Shown here: positions 1 to 9,893 of the stretch, one piece after another
Position numbering within the stretch: the first letter of the stretch is position 1
How the letters are laid out: each line of letters begins with the position of its first letter
Origin: Paraprevotella clara YIT 11840
GTDB lineage: Bacteria > Bacteroidota > Bacteroidia > Bacteroidales > Bacteroidaceae
Length of the DNA stretch: 64,000 nt
Reading direction: 5' to 3'
NCBI RefSeq assembly: GCF_000233955.1
Contig: NZ_JH376593.1
Location: 1-64,000 of the forward strand
The notes under the pieces: model-generated
Database searches by the model: none
The model's input: only the letters and a program-made list of their open reading frames with translations
Told to the model about the DNA's origin: nothing
Program-made: the position numbers and the translations under genes

Positions 1-31
1 TTGTTTTTATCGAAAAACGTTTAGGACAACA

Positions 32-202
32 TTGGAAAAGAGCAAATATATCCAACCAGAGATTTCAATATGCAATGTGGAAACCGACCAGATGATGGCA
101 ACCAGCACCATCCCTCCTCGCGTAGAAGATCCTGCAGACGGAGACATTGAGGTGTTGACCAACATGGAGAAGTTCACAGACATCTGGGGAAACGAGTTTT
201 AA
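32..202 (+). CDS. Small Bacteroidales-type protein of unknown function (TTG start)
   Basis: A 56-codon frame begins at TTG (32-34), five bases after AGGA (23-26), and ends with TAA at 200-202. The predicted start LEKSKYIQPEIS followed by a Met-Met-Ala-Thr-Ser stretch and an acidic tail resembles the many tiny Bacteroidota proteins that begin MKK-x-Y-x-x-P-E. No signal peptide, membrane segment or cysteine cluster is present. The frame is open back to base 2, so an upstream start outside the window cannot be excluded. Function is unknown. Confidence 0.45.
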   Translation: MEKSKYIQPEISICNVETDQMMATSTIPPRVEDPADGDIEVLTNMEKFTDIWGNEF

Positions 203-250
203 GGTTTCCCATTCGAAGAGGAACGGAACTACAAGACGTTTCCCGATTTT

Positions 251-279
251 GGGGCAGTCCAAGGAAGGGCTGCCCCTTT
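251..279 (+). terminator. Hairpin after the small protein
   Basis: GGGGCAG (251-257) pairs with CTGCCCC (270-276) and is followed by three T. It lies 49 bases after the small-protein stop. The T tract is short, so termination is only probable. Confidence 0.4.
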
Positions 280-359
280 CCATATCCAGACCATTCCGGC
301 AAGGCGGAAAGCATCGGCAACGAAACAAGTCCCAAAGCCACCAAGCCTGTAAAACAAAC

Positions 360-391
360 TGCGCACGTAAAGGTATCCCCCCACGTGCGCA
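360..391 (-). terminator. Probable terminator of the rpoN-cysS run
   Basis: A perfect 9-bp stem, TGCGCACGT (360-368) with ACGTGCGCA (383-391), lies 41 bases past the cysS stop on the minus strand. In that direction it is followed by a T-rich stretch (GTTTGTTTT). The stretch 203-432 holds no gene. Confidence 0.5.
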
Positions 392-432
392 ACTCCTATC
401 CATCCGGCATAACCGGAAAAGAAGCCCCGGAT

Positions 433-1917
433 TTACTTATTCAGTTTCCAGGTAAAACCGTCTTTCGTATCTTTCACCTCAAAGCCCAAAGCGGCCAGGT
501 TATCGCGGATTTTATCACTGGTAGCCCAATCCTTATTGGCTTTGGCTATCATACGCTGTTCCAAAAGCATATCCACCACTTTGCCGAAAGCTTCTTCACG
601 TCCACTTCCGCCTCCCGTTTCTTCTTTCAAACCGAGAATGTCGAAAGCAAAGGTATGGAACACTTCGGTCAAGGCGGCCAATACATCACCGGCCATCGTA
701 GCTTTTTGGTCTACCACCGTGTTGATGACACGGCAGGCATCGAACAAGTGGCTGATGACGATGGGTGAATTCAGGTCGTCGTTCATCGCCTCGTAGCACT
801 TCCGACGAAGTTCGTCCACATACGCCATCTCTACACTGCCACCCGCTGTCGGGGTAATCCGCTTCAGATTGGCTATGCCCTCCATCAGGCGGGCCAATCC
901 TTTCTCACTGGCCTGCAAAGCTTCATTACTGAAATCCACCGTACTGCGATAATGAGCCTGAAGAATGAAGAAACGGATGGTCATCGGACTGTAAGCCTGC
1001 GTCAGGCTTTCGTGCTCACCGCTGAAGAACTGTGCCAAAGTAATGAAATTACCCAGACTCTTGCCCATCTTCTGCCCGTTGATGGTGATCATGTTGTTGT
1101 GCATCCAATAGTTCACCATGTCGCTGCCCTGGCTGGCCACGGCTTGTGCGATTTCACACTCATGGTGCGGGAAAATCAGGTCCATTCCTCCACCATGGAT
1201 GTCGAAATGGTCGCCCAAGTACTTGCGCCCCATGGCCGTACACTCGCAATGCCAACCGGGGAAACCGTTGCTCCACGGACTGGGCCAACGCATGATATGT
1301 TGAGGCTGGGCACACTTCCATAAAGCGAAATCCACTTGGTTATGCTTCTCTCCCACGCCGTCCAAAGCCCGGGAGTTGTTGATGACATCCTCCAGATTGC
1401 GTCCGGAAAGCTTGCCGTAATGATGCGCCTTGTTGTATTTCTCCACATCGAAGTACACGCTGCCCTCACTGACGTAGGCATAACCGTTATCCAGGATTTC
1501 CTTCACCAGTTCTATCTGCTCGATGATATGCCCGGTGGCATGCGGTTCGATGCTGGGCGGCAACACATTCAGAGCCTCCATGGCCGCATGGAAACGGTTC
1601 GTGTAGTATTGTGCCACCTCCATCGGCTCCAATTCCTCCAAACGAGCCTTCTTGGCAATTTTATCTTCGCCTTCGTCGGCATCGTGCTCCAAATGCCCCA
1701 CATCCGTAATATTACGCACATAGCGTACTTTATAACCGATATGCTGCAAGTAACGGAACAGCAGGTCGAACGTAATGGCCGGACGGGCATGTCCCAGATG
1801 AGCATCCCCATATACTGTCGGCCCGCAGACATACATCCCGACACGACCCGGCGTGACGGGTTTGAACTCTTCCTTTTTACGGGAAAGCGTATTATAGATA
1901 AATAATTTTTGTTCCAT
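433..1917 (-). CDS. cysS: Cysteinyl-tRNA synthetase
   Basis: This class I aminoacyl-tRNA synthetase charges tRNA-Cys in the cytoplasm. The 494-residue protein is full length. Visible are the zinc Cys in CGPTVYG (C31), the HIGH-type motif HLGH (40-43), further zinc ligands in WHCEC and in PHHEC, and the KMSKS-type motif KMGKS. The start chosen is the ATG at 1917, which gives the usual N-terminus MEQKLFIYN; an in-frame ATG ten codons upstream would overlap the end of ispG. It follows ispG by 19 bases and is the last gene of the minus-strand run that begins with rpoN. Confidence 0.97.
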   Translation of the reverse strand: MEQKLFIYNTLSRKKEEFKPVTPGRVGMYVCGPTVYGDAHLGHARPAITFDLLFRYLQHIGYKVRYVRNITDVGHLEHDADEGEDKIAKKARLEELEPMEVAQYYTNRFHAAMEALNVLPPSIEPHATGHIIEQIELVKEILDNGYAYVSEGSVYFDVEKYNKAHHYGKLSGRNLEDVINNSRALDGVGEKHNQVDFALWKCAQPQHIMRWPSPWSNGFPGWHCECTAMGRKYLGDHFDIHGGGMDLIFPHHECEIAQAVASQGSDMVNYWMHNNMITINGQKMGKSLGNFITLAQFFSGEHESLTQAYSPMTIRFFILQAHYRSTVDFSNEALQASEKGLARLMEGIANLKRITPTAGGSVEMAYVDELRRKCYEAMNDDLNSPIVISHLFDACRVINTVVDQKATMAGDVLAALTEVFHTFAFDILGLKEETGGGSGREEAFGKVVDMLLEQRMIAKANKDWATSDKIRDNLAALGFEVKDTKDGFTWKLNK

Positions 1918-1936
1918 AATCAATGTATTTGATGGT

Positions 1937-3811
1937 CTATGATGCATATTCCGGGTCGTCTCCGTTTTCCCGGATCAGACGGAGCAGTTTCTCCACAGCT
2001 TCTTCCGCCGGAATGTTCCGCTCCACACATTCTTTTTTCTTATACAAGCTGACTTTACCGCGCGCAGCCCCCACATAACCGTAATCGGCATCCGCCATCT
2101 CGCCGGGACCGTTCACGATACAGCCCATGATGCCAATCTTCAGGCCTTTCAGATGCCCGGTGGCCGCCTTAATACGGGCTATCGTGTCTTGCAGGTCGTA
2201 GAGCGTACGCCCGCAACCGGGACAAGAGATATATTCCGTCTTGGTCGTCCGCAAACGGGCAGCCTGGAGGATACCGAATGCGGTGGCGTCTATGTCGCGA
2301 TGCTCCAACGTACCATTATTATATAGGTACAGGCCGTCGCAAAGCCCATCGAAGAGCAAGGCTCCCATGTCGGCCGCACTTTCTATTTGGAAATCCTCCT
2401 TTTCCTCCTGCCCGTGGGCGTACTGTTGGAAAATGACCACGGGGTTCTGCAAACCTTCGCGCGTCAGTTCGTGCACCAGAGCACGATGCTCGCCCAAACG
2501 GTTCTGATGGTTGCTTTGAGAAATCACCACCACCTCCGGATGATATTTCAGGCAGGCACGCACTTCTTCATTCAAAGCTCCGTATGAAAGGAAAAGAAAC
2601 TTCAAATCGGCTGTACACTGGCTCATGAAAGGCAGCATATTATAAGGAAAAGCCGGATACGTACCGGATTCACCGGTCCAGACATCCGCATCCACGATAT
2701 AATCCCCCTCACGCTCTTCCACGGGAGGCAGATTACGGCCGCAATAAATGTAGTCGGGACGAAAATCGGGATGAGCTTTGAAACCTTTCAATCTGCCGGA
2801 AGCAGCCAAGTCCATACGGTCGGCTATGACAACAGGCACATGGTCTCCTCCGATATTACGCACGGCTCGCGTTTTCCGCCGTACGGGGTTCAAGTAATCG
2901 AAATCCTCCGCTTCGGCTGCCGGTATCATCATGGCACCGTCCCGACGGAGCACATAATCCACCAACTTACGTGCCACCGGAATTTCAGCCTCCGGAGCTT
3001 CGCTCAATGACACACGGACCGTATCACCGATACCGTCTGCCAACAAAGCCCCGATGCCTACGGCACTCTTGATACGTCCGTCCTCACCGTCGCCGGCTTC
3101 GGTCACACCCAAATGCAAAGGAAAACGCATTCCTTCACGCTCCATGGCATCGACCAACAAACGCACACTACGTACCATCACCACCGTGTTGCTGGCTTTG
3201 ATGGACACCACCACGTCCTTGAAATCTTCCTTCACACAAATGCGCAGGAACTCCATGCAACTCTCCACAATACCTTCCGGCGTATCTCCATAGCGGCTCA
3301 TGATGCGGTCGCTCAACGAACCGTGGTTCACACCGATGCGAATGGCCGTATGGTTCTCACGGCAAATGCGTAAGAAAGGAACGAAACGCTCCTCTATCTT
3401 TTTCAACTCCTGCGCATACTCCTCGTCCGTATATTCAAGATGCTTGAACGTACGGGCTGCGTCCACATAGTTTCCGGGATTGATACGTACCTTCTCAGCA
3501 TACAAAGCTGCCACGTCGGCCACTTTCGGATTGAAATGCACGTCGGCCACCAAAGGTACCGCACAGCCTGCCGCACGTACACCGGCGTTGATGTTCCGCA
3601 AGTTCTCGGCCTCACGCACCCCTTGGGTCGTCAGACGTACATAATCTCCTCCGGCTTCGGCAATGCGTAACGTCTGAGCCACACAGGCCTCGGTATCCAT
3701 CGTAGAAGTGTTCGTCATGCTCTGCACCCGAATCGGATGGTTCCCGCCCAACGGCGTACCGCCGATCTGCACTTCACCGGTCTCCCTGCGTCGGTAATCG
3801 AACAAGTTCAT
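1937..3811 (-). CDS. ispG: 4-hydroxy-3-methylbut-2-en-1-yl diphosphate synthase, long form
   Basis: IspG (GcpE) reduces MEcPP to HMBPP in the MEP isoprenoid pathway using a [4Fe-4S] cluster. At 624 residues it is the long three-domain type found in plants and Bacteroidota, in which an extra domain separates the N-terminal TIM barrel from the C-terminal cluster domain. The cluster cysteines are visible near the C-terminus in CPGCG (C530, C533) and [12 protein letters not shown] (C564). It starts 10 bases after purE and ends 19 bases before cysS, so these genes are probably cotranscribed. Confidence 0.97.
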   Translation of the reverse strand: MNLFDYRRRETGEVQIGGTPLGGNHPIRVQSMTNTSTMDTEACVAQTLRIAEAGGDYVRLTTQGVREAENLRNINAGVRAAGCAVPLVADVHFNPKVADVAALYAEKVRINPGNYVDAARTFKHLEYTDEEYAQELKKIEERFVPFLRICRENHTAIRIGVNHGSLSDRIMSRYGDTPEGIVESCMEFLRICVKEDFKDVVVSIKASNTVVMVRSVRLLVDAMEREGMRFPLHLGVTEAGDGEDGRIKSAVGIGALLADGIGDTVRVSLSEAPEAEIPVARKLVDYVLRRDGAMMIPAAEAEDFDYLNPVRRKTRAVRNIGGDHVPVVIADRMDLAASGRLKGFKAHPDFRPDYIYCGRNLPPVEEREGDYIVDADVWTGESGTYPAFPYNMLPFMSQCTADLKFLFLSYGALNEEVRACLKYHPEVVVISQSNHQNRLGEHRALVHELTREGLQNPVVIFQQYAHGQEEKEDFQIESAADMGALLFDGLCDGLYLYNNGTLEHRDIDATAFGILQAARLRTTKTEYISCPGCGRTLYDLQDTIARIKAATGHLKGLKIGIMGCIVNGPGEMADADYGYVGAARGKVSLYKKKECVERNIPAEEAVEKLLRLIRENGDDPEYAS

Positions 3812-3821
3812 CCGTCTGTCT

Positions 3822-4328
3822 TTAATTGCACTTAAACTTATACTTCACATCGGCCAGTTCCGTATTGGCCTTTACAATCTTCTGCTTCAGGTTTTCTTTA
3901 TAACCCGCCAAACGCAAAGCCAGTCCTTCATCAGCCAGCGACAGCATCTGTGCGGCCAGAATGGCGGCATTCTGCGCTCCGTTGACTCCCACCGTAGCCA
4001 CCGGTATGCCGGGAGGCATCTGAATAATGGAAAGCATGGCATCCAAACCGTCCAACATCCCCTTGATAGGAACCCCGATGACGGGCAATGTCGTATTGGC
4101 CGCTATCACACCCGGCAAAGCCGCTGCCATCCCCGCTCCCGCAATAATTACTTTCAGGCCGCGTCCGGCAGCCTCTTTGGCAAAAGCCTCCACCTCGACC
4201 GGTGTCCGATGGGCCGACAAAGCGTTCATCTCGAAAGGGATTTCCATCTCATCGAAGAACTTGGCAGCCTTTTCCATCACCGGAAGGTCGGACGTACTGC
4301 CCATGATAATACTTACAACTGGTTTCAT
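3822..4328 (-). CDS. purE: N5-carboxyaminoimidazole ribonucleotide mutase
   Basis: PurE moves the carboxyl group of N5-CAIR to give CAIR in purine synthesis. The 168-residue protein shows the class I signature: GSTSDLPVMEKA near residue 10, SAHRTP at about 40-45, and the GAGMAAALPGVIA and GVP loops. It lies between a PAP2-like gene (32-base gap) and ispG (10-base gap) in the same direction, so it is part of a housekeeping run rather than a purine cluster; purD is at 45 kb. Confidence 0.96.
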   Translation of the reverse strand: MKPVVSIIMGSTSDLPVMEKAAKFFDEMEIPFEMNALSAHRTPVEVEAFAKEAAGRGLKVIIAGAGMAAALPGVIAANTTLPVIGVPIKGMLDGLDAMLSIIQMPPGIPVATVGVNGAQNAAILAAQMLSLADEGLALRLAGYKENLKQKIVKANTELADVKYKFKCN

Positions 4329-4360
4329 GACTTATCTGAATTTTTAATTGAACTCGTTTT

Positions 4361-4978
4361 CTATAATAAAATTATACCGGCAAAACCGCAAACCACTCCC
4401 ACGAGGGTACCGGCCACCACTTGCGCCAGACTGTGCTGACGGAGCAACATACGTGCTGTCCCCACAGCTCCAGATATCAGTACCGTAACACACAGCCACC
4501 AAACAGGATTGAACATGAACAGTACCGAATAAGCCACTAACGCACCGATCACACCGCCTGCCCCGGCCGAATGCATGCTGATTTTCCACCACACATTCAC
4601 AATGACGCATACCATCTGTATCAGCAAAGCCGACACTAAAATACCGCACATATAACGCGGCATGTGCATACGGAACATCAAATGAAGACAGGCCACGTAA
4701 GACAGGATGAACAATATATAAGGTATGGCACGGTTCTCCCGCAAACGCAGTTGCACCGGCGCCCATCCGTTCAGCTTACGATATACGTAAATACACAAGC
4801 GAGGCAATAATATAGTGAAAACATATACCATCGCCACCACCGTCAATTTGTAAAGCAACGGCAACAGGCTCAGATACGTGAAAGTGAACAAGGCCACAAA
4901 CCCCACAATCGGTATGTAATATGGTCTGAACACTGCCGACAACAGACGAGCCGCTACAATAAGTCCCTTGTGTTTCAT
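4361..4978 (-). CDS. PAP2-like integral membrane protein with altered catalytic motifs
   Basis: A 205-residue protein with about five to six hydrophobic segments. The C-terminal half resembles the PAP2 phosphatase fold: SMHSAGAGG sits where the PSGH motif is expected and ARMLLRQHSLAQVVAG where S-R-x5-H-x3-D is expected. The second His is kept but the following Asp is Gln, so phosphatase activity is uncertain. Its ATG overlaps the rpoN stop (4975-4978), which implies translational coupling with rpoN. Family membership is inferred from spacing of these motifs; substrate is unknown. Confidence 0.7.
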   Translation of the reverse strand: MKHKGLIVAARLLSAVFRPYYIPIVGFVALFTFTYLSLLPLLYKLTVVAMVYVFTILLPRLCIYVYRKLNGWAPVQLRLRENRAIPYILFILSYVACLHLMFRMHMPRYMCGILVSALLIQMVCVIVNVWWKISMHSAGAGGVIGALVAYSVLFMFNPVWWLCVTVLISGAVGTARMLLRQHSLAQVVAGTLVGVVCGFAGIILL

Positions 4979-6495
4979 TTTCTTAACCGTGCTACGGGGA
5001 TTCCCAGTTGTTCCCGGTATTTGGCCACCGTGCGCCGCGCAATGGGAAAGCCTTTTTCATTCAACATCGCCGTCAATGCCTCATCGCTCAGCGGCTTCTT
5101 CTTGTCTTCCGCCTCGACCAAATCCTTCAAAGCGGCCTGAATCTTACGGGTAGCAATCTCCTGCCCATCGTCTGTCACATAACCGTCGCTAAAAAACCAT
5201 TTGAGCGGATAAGTCCCGTAATGGGTCTCCACGTATTTACTGTTGGCAGCACGGGATACGGTAGAGATATCCAATCCCGTACGCTCGGCTACATCCTTCA
5301 ATATCATCGGGCGTAACAAAGTCTCATCTCCTTCCAGAAAGAAAGGACGCTGCAAATCAATAATAGCCTGCATGACAGCGGTCAACGTACGCCGACGCTG
5401 TTTCACAGCCTCGATAAAGCCCTGTGCTTTTTCTATCTTTTGGCGGGTATATTGCAAAGCTTCCCGTTCCGGCCGACTCATCTTGGCACGCCCGGTATCC
5501 ACCTGGTGAAGGATTTCCATGAACGAAGGGCTGATACGCAACTCCGGTACGTCGCCTTTATTGAACGAAAGGGTAATCCCCCCATCGTCATCGGTCTCTA
5601 CGGCAAAGTCCGGCACAATCTGTTGATAATTATGTCCTACCACCTCGCCCATGGCACTTCCCGGACGCGGATTGAGCTTCTTCAAATCTCTCTGTAAACG
5701 TTCGCATTCCGCCTCTGTCAAATGCAGACGGGCGGCAATCCTGTCCCAGCGTTTATGGGTAAATTCATCAAACAGTTTGTCGATAATTTCATACTCCAAC
5801 TGTTTTTGCCGGCTCCCGCGATGTTCGTCCCGGCGGAGTTGCAGCAAAAGACACTCTCTCAAATCGCGTGCTCCGATACCGGGAGGATCGAAAGTCTGCA
5901 AACGGGCCAACACTGTTTCCAGTTCCGCCTCCGTAGTTTGTATTCCTGCATATATCTCCAATTCGTCCGCCAATGTGGAAAGTTTCTTTTTCAACAAGCC
6001 ATCATTTTCCAACGAACCGATAAGATAAGTCATCAGTTCCTGTTCACGCGGTGTCAGGTCACATTCGTTCATCTGCTCCGTCATCTGCTCATAGAAAGAT
6101 GTCGTGTCGCCATAGTCCATCGTTTCCGGACGGTCTTTCCCTCCCCGTTCCTGCAACAGATAATCCGGCACATCGTCCGGAGTCCGATAATCATCCATCG
6201 CCTGCCGCACCTCTGCCGGACGATATTCATCGGAAGGCAGACCACCGTCCAACCCGGAAGTCTCGCTTCCGGCCGACTCTGCATCTGTTCCGTCATAGAC
6301 ATCTTCCGAAGACGTATCGGCATCCTCGGGACTTCCCAGACTTTCTTCCAACGCTCCGTTGTCTATCAATTCGTTTTTCACGCGTTGTTCCAGCTCTGAA
6401 ACGGGCATTTCCAGCAACCGCACCTGCAACACCTGCTGCGGGGACAGTGTCTGAACCTGCTGCATAGATTGAGACTGAACTAATTTCTGTGACAT
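4975..6495 (-). CDS. rpoN: RNA polymerase sigma-54 factor
   Basis: Sigma-54 directs core polymerase to -24/-12 promoters and needs AAA+ activators. The 506-residue protein has the Gln/Leu-rich region I (LVQSQSMQQVQTLSPQQVL), a long acidic region II (about 50-150), the core-binding and helix-turn-helix regions, and an RpoN box at 486-495 (ARRTVAKYRE). It heads a minus-strand run with the PAP2-like gene, purE, ispG and cysS, and has its own promoter at 6527-6558. No sigma-54 activator lies in the window. Confidence 0.97.
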   Translation of the reverse strand: MSQKLVQSQSMQQVQTLSPQQVLQVRLLEMPVSELEQRVKNELIDNGALEESLGSPEDADTSSEDVYDGTDAESAGSETSGLDGGLPSDEYRPAEVRQAMDDYRTPDDVPDYLLQERGGKDRPETMDYGDTTSFYEQMTEQMNECDLTPREQELMTYLIGSLENDGLLKKKLSTLADELEIYAGIQTTEAELETVLARLQTFDPPGIGARDLRECLLLQLRRDEHRGSRQKQLEYEIIDKLFDEFTHKRWDRIAARLHLTEAECERLQRDLKKLNPRPGSAMGEVVGHNYQQIVPDFAVETDDDGGITLSFNKGDVPELRISPSFMEILHQVDTGRAKMSRPEREALQYTRQKIEKAQGFIEAVKQRRRTLTAVMQAIIDLQRPFFLEGDETLLRPMILKDVAERTGLDISTVSRAANSKYVETHYGTYPLKWFFSDGYVTDDGQEIATRKIQAALKDLVEAEDKKKPLSDEALTAMLNEKGFPIARRTVAKYREQLGIPVARLRK

Positions 6496-6526
6496 ATATA
6501 CACGTTTAATGAGACGTTTTCCGTTG

Positions 6527-6558
6527 CAAAGTTAGCGTATGACCCGAAAAATGCCAAA
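6527..6558 (-). promoter_or_regulatory. Bacteroides-type promoter of rpoN
   Basis: Read on the minus strand, TTTG (6555-6558), a 20-base spacer and TAACTTTG (6527-6534) match the Bacteroides -33 and -7 consensus exactly. The -7 box ends 31 bases before the rpoN ATG. Confidence 0.8.
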
Positions 6559-6590
6559 TATATTCAGACAAATGATTGGATTCCGCCCTC

Positions 6591-8816
6591 TCATTCTCTG
6601 ACCAAAGCATAATCCAACTGCTTCTTTTCCAAATTGGCTTTCGCCACTTTTACTTGTACCGTATCCCCCAGAGAATAACGATGATGATACTTACGTCCCC
6701 ACAAGCAGTAGTTACGCTCGTCGAATTCATAATAATCGTCATCCAAATCACGCAAAGGCACCATACCTTCACATTTATTCTCATTGATTTCCACATACAG
6801 GCCGAACTCCGTCACACCGCTTACGGTTCCTTCAAACACTTGCCCCAGTTTGTCGCTCATGAATTCCACCTGCTTATACTTGATACTGGCACGTTCGGCA
6901 CTGGCAGCCAACTGCTCCATCGCACTGCAATGTTCACACAATTCTTCATACTTGTCCTGACTGGCACTGCGTCCTCCGTCGGCATACCGTGTCAGCAACC
7001 GATGCACCATTACGTCTGGATAACGGCGGATAGGGGAGGTGAAATGCGTATAGTAATCGAATGCCAACCCGTAATGTCCGATATTATGCGTACTGTAACG
7101 CGCCTTCATCATGGCCCGCAACGAAACGGTTTCTATCAGATTTTGTTCTTTCTTCCCCTGAATGTCGGTCAATAGCTTATTCAATCCTTTAGCCACCTCT
7201 TCCTTAGCCCCTGTCGGCTTCAGTTTATAGCCGAATTTCACAATAAACTCACTCAGATTAATCAGCTTGTCCTGATCCGGCAAATCATGCACACGATAAG
7301 GCAGCGTCTTGGGCTTTTTATTTTTAGGCTGCTTCCCCACACTCTCAGCTACCGTACGATTAGCCAGCAACATAAACTCTTCCACCAATTTGTTCGCATC
7401 TTTCGCCACCTTGAAATACACTCCTATCGGTTTACCCTTATCGTCTATATCAAAACGAACCTCACTACGGTCGAAATTGATGGAACCATGTTCGAAACGC
7501 CGAGCACGAAGTTGTTTGGCCAAACGATTCAACGTTATCAATTCCGTGGCAAAATGTTCGGCCGGCAATACGTCCGGCCCGTTAAAGTTCGGATCTGCCG
7601 CATGGTCGCCCGGCATCTTATAGTCTTCAGGCGAAGCTTCCTTATGGTCTTCCAACACTTTCTGTACTTCTTCATACGTAAAACGACGGTCACTCTTGAT
7701 GACCGTATGGGCCAGATGCCAGTCTTTGACTACAGCCTTGTCGTCCAACTTGAAAACGGCACTATAAGTCAACTTCTCTTCGTTCGGACGTAAAGAACAG
7801 ATGAAATTACACAAACGTTCAGGCAGCATCGGAATCGTCCGGTCTACCAGATACACGCTGGTGGCACGCTTCACAGCTTCTTTGTCTATGATGCTCCCCT
7901 CTTTTACATAATGCGAGACGTCTGCAATATGTACTCCTACTTCCCACAATCCGTCATCCGTTTTACGAATGGAAATCGCATCATCAAAATCCTTGGCATC
8001 CCTCGGGTCGATGGTAAATGTCGTCACCTCACGCAGGTCCTCACGCTGCCTGATTTCCTCGGCCGTAATACCCGGGTCGATCTTCTCAGCCTCATCTTCT
8101 ACGGACTTGGGATAAGCATAAGGTAAACCGTATTCAGCCAAAATGGCGTGCATTTCCGTGGTATTGTCTCCACTCTGCCCCAATATATCCACGACCTTAC
8201 CAATCGGATTCTTGGCATGTTCGGGCCATTCGGTAATCTTCACCACAGCCTTATCTCCGCTTTTACCACCTTTCAACGCTTTTTTAGGAATAAATATGTC
8301 GTTGGCCAGCGTACGGTCCTCGGTGAGCAGGAAAGCAAAATCCTTACGCACCTCCAATCTTCCGACAAACGACCTGTCACTCCTTTCGAGAATCTCGACC
8401 ACTTGCGCCTCGCGTACATGATGCTTCCTGCGGGCTAACAAAGTCACTTTCACCTTGTCTCCTCCCATGGCATGCAAAGAGTTCCGTTCGGCCACAAGAA
8501 CAGGCTCTCCTCCATCCAACGGGGTCACGGTATTTTTACCGTTCGCTTTGCGATTGAATATGGCTTCAAACACTTGCCCTGTGGTATTCAAACGGAAATG
8601 CAGCTTCTCCGTTTCTTTTATATAATCATCCATCGCCAAATCTTCCAACAAGTCCATACAAAGCAACTTGGCGGGATGAGTGTCCAGTTTCAAGTCTCTG
8701 AATATACGTTTAATGTCGTAAACCTCGGCGGGATTATTTTGAAAAAGTTCCATTAACATTTTCGCCAGTTCTTTTTTCTTCAGGCGCTTGCCGCCTTTCT
8801 TTCCTGTTTTTCCCAT
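6591..8816 (-). CDS. rnr: Ribonuclease R
   Basis: RNase R is a 3'-5' processive exoribonuclease that degrades structured RNA. The 741-residue protein has a Lys-rich N-terminus, a winged-helix and cold-shock region (about 20-230), the RNB catalytic domain with DPRDAKDFDDAIS (about 273-285, the metal-binding aspartates), and a C-terminal S1 domain (from about 655). It lacks the basic C-terminal tail of the E. coli enzyme, ending shortly after S1. The gene is 95 bases upstream of rpoN, which has its own promoter. Confidence 0.96.
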   Translation of the reverse strand: MGKTGKKGGKRLKKKELAKMLMELFQNNPAEVYDIKRIFRDLKLDTHPAKLLCMDLLEDLAMDDYIKETEKLHFRLNTTGQVFEAIFNRKANGKNTVTPLDGGEPVLVAERNSLHAMGGDKVKVTLLARRKHHVREAQVVEILERSDRSFVGRLEVRKDFAFLLTEDRTLANDIFIPKKALKGGKSGDKAVVKITEWPEHAKNPIGKVVDILGQSGDNTTEMHAILAEYGLPYAYPKSVEDEAEKIDPGITAEEIRQREDLREVTTFTIDPRDAKDFDDAISIRKTDDGLWEVGVHIADVSHYVKEGSIIDKEAVKRATSVYLVDRTIPMLPERLCNFICSLRPNEEKLTYSAVFKLDDKAVVKDWHLAHTVIKSDRRFTYEEVQKVLEDHKEASPEDYKMPGDHAADPNFNGPDVLPAEHFATELITLNRLAKQLRARRFEHGSINFDRSEVRFDIDDKGKPIGVYFKVAKDANKLVEEFMLLANRTVAESVGKQPKNKKPKTLPYRVHDLPDQDKLINLSEFIVKFGYKLKPTGAKEEVAKGLNKLLTDIQGKKEQNLIETVSLRAMMKARYSTHNIGHYGLAFDYYTHFTSPIRRYPDVMVHRLLTRYADGGRSASQDKYEELCEHCSAMEQLAASAERASIKYKQVEFMSDKLGQVFEGTVSGVTEFGLYVEINENKCEGMVPLRDLDDDYYEFDERNYCLWGRKYHHRYSLGDTVQVKVAKANLEKKQLDYALVRE

Positions 8817-8918
8817 AAATCTGATATTTTAGAGGTTTGTTATCTATAATCTTTCTGCAAGTTAAGCATATTTATTCATTCCGCTCCTCTTTTATCTCTT
8901 ATTTTTTCTGAAAATGCT

Positions 8919-8926
8919 TATCTTTG
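8919..8926 (+). promoter_or_regulatory. -7 box of the CDF transporter gene
   Basis: TATCTTTG fits TAnnTTTG and lies 29 bases before the ATG at 8956. No TTTG is found at the expected -33 spacing, so the promoter may be weak or activated. Confidence 0.5.
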
Positions 8927-8955
8927 TTCTTTCTTTTTCATAAGCCAACAGACCA

Positions 8956-9873
8956 ATGAAACTAACCGAACGGGAAAAAGCCATCTATCAAGTCACATGG
9001 GCAGGAAGTTTTGTCAACTTTCTGTTAGTCATATTCAAATTCATAGCCGGAATTCTGGGGCATAGCGCAGCCATGATAGCGGATGCCGTACATTCATTAT
9101 CTGATTTTGCAACAGACATCGTCGTACTCATCTTCACACGTATTTCCAATAAACCGCAAGACAAAAATCACGATTACGGCCATGGCAAATACGAAACGCT
9201 GGCCACAGCAATAATAGGTATCGTACTTTTTGCCGTAGGCGCAAGCATCTGTTGGAACGGACTACAAGCTATCCAAACCGTATGGCAAGGAGGTCGTCTT
9301 CCCGCCCCGGGCATGCTTGCTTTTGCCGGAGCCATCATTTCCATCGTTTCCAAAGAACTGATATATCGTTACACCATCCACGTGGGACGCAAAATCAATT
9401 CCAGTGCAGTCATTGCCAATGCCTGGCATCACCGTAGCGATGCCTTCTCCTCCATCGGAACAGCCATAGGTATCGGAGGGGCTATAGTTTTAGGTGAATC
9501 ATGGAGTGTGCTCGACCCTATGGCTGCAGTGGTCGTGAGTTTCTTCATCATGAAGGTAGCCGTCCAACTCTTGAAGCCGTGTGTGGACGAGCTGACTGAG
9601 AAATCATTGCCGGATGAAATAGAAAAAGAAATCTGCCTCATTACGGAGAACACACCGGGAGTGTCGGCCATACACAACTTACGCACACGCCGCATCGGCA
9701 ACCATTATGCCATAGAGATGCACATCCGGATGGACGGGCATTTGACTTTGTATGAAGCACACGCCAAGGCATCGGTCATAGAAAACAAATTGAAAGAAAA
9801 ATACGGAAATGAAACCCATGTGGGCATCCATGTGGAACCCGTGAAGAGTGCCGATGGCACTTACAGGGAATAA
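8956..9873 (+). CDS. Cation diffusion facilitator family metal exporter
   Basis: A 305-residue inner-membrane CDF transporter that should exchange Zn2+, Fe2+, Mn2+ or similar ions for protons. Six hydrophobic segments are followed by a cytoplasmic alpha/beta domain (from about 210). The metal site is visible as DAVHSLSD (D43, H46, D50) in TM2 and HHRSD (H158-D162) in TM5. The metal cannot be named from sequence. It is followed 20 bases later by a reductase gene, with which it may be cotranscribed. Confidence 0.93.
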   Translation: MKLTEREKAIYQVTWAGSFVNFLLVIFKFIAGILGHSAAMIADAVHSLSDFATDIVVLIFTRISNKPQDKNHDYGHGKYETLATAIIGIVLFAVGASICWNGLQAIQTVWQGGRLPAPGMLAFAGAIISIVSKELIYRYTIHVGRKINSSAVIANAWHHRSDAFSSIGTAIGIGGAIVLGESWSVLDPMAAVVVSFFIMKVAVQLLKPCVDELTEKSLPDEIEKEICLITENTPGVSAIHNLRTRRIGNHYAIEMHIRMDGHLTLYEAHAKASVIENKLKEKYGNETHVGIHVEPVKSADGTYRE

Positions 9874-9893
9874 AACCAATAGAACAAACGCGT

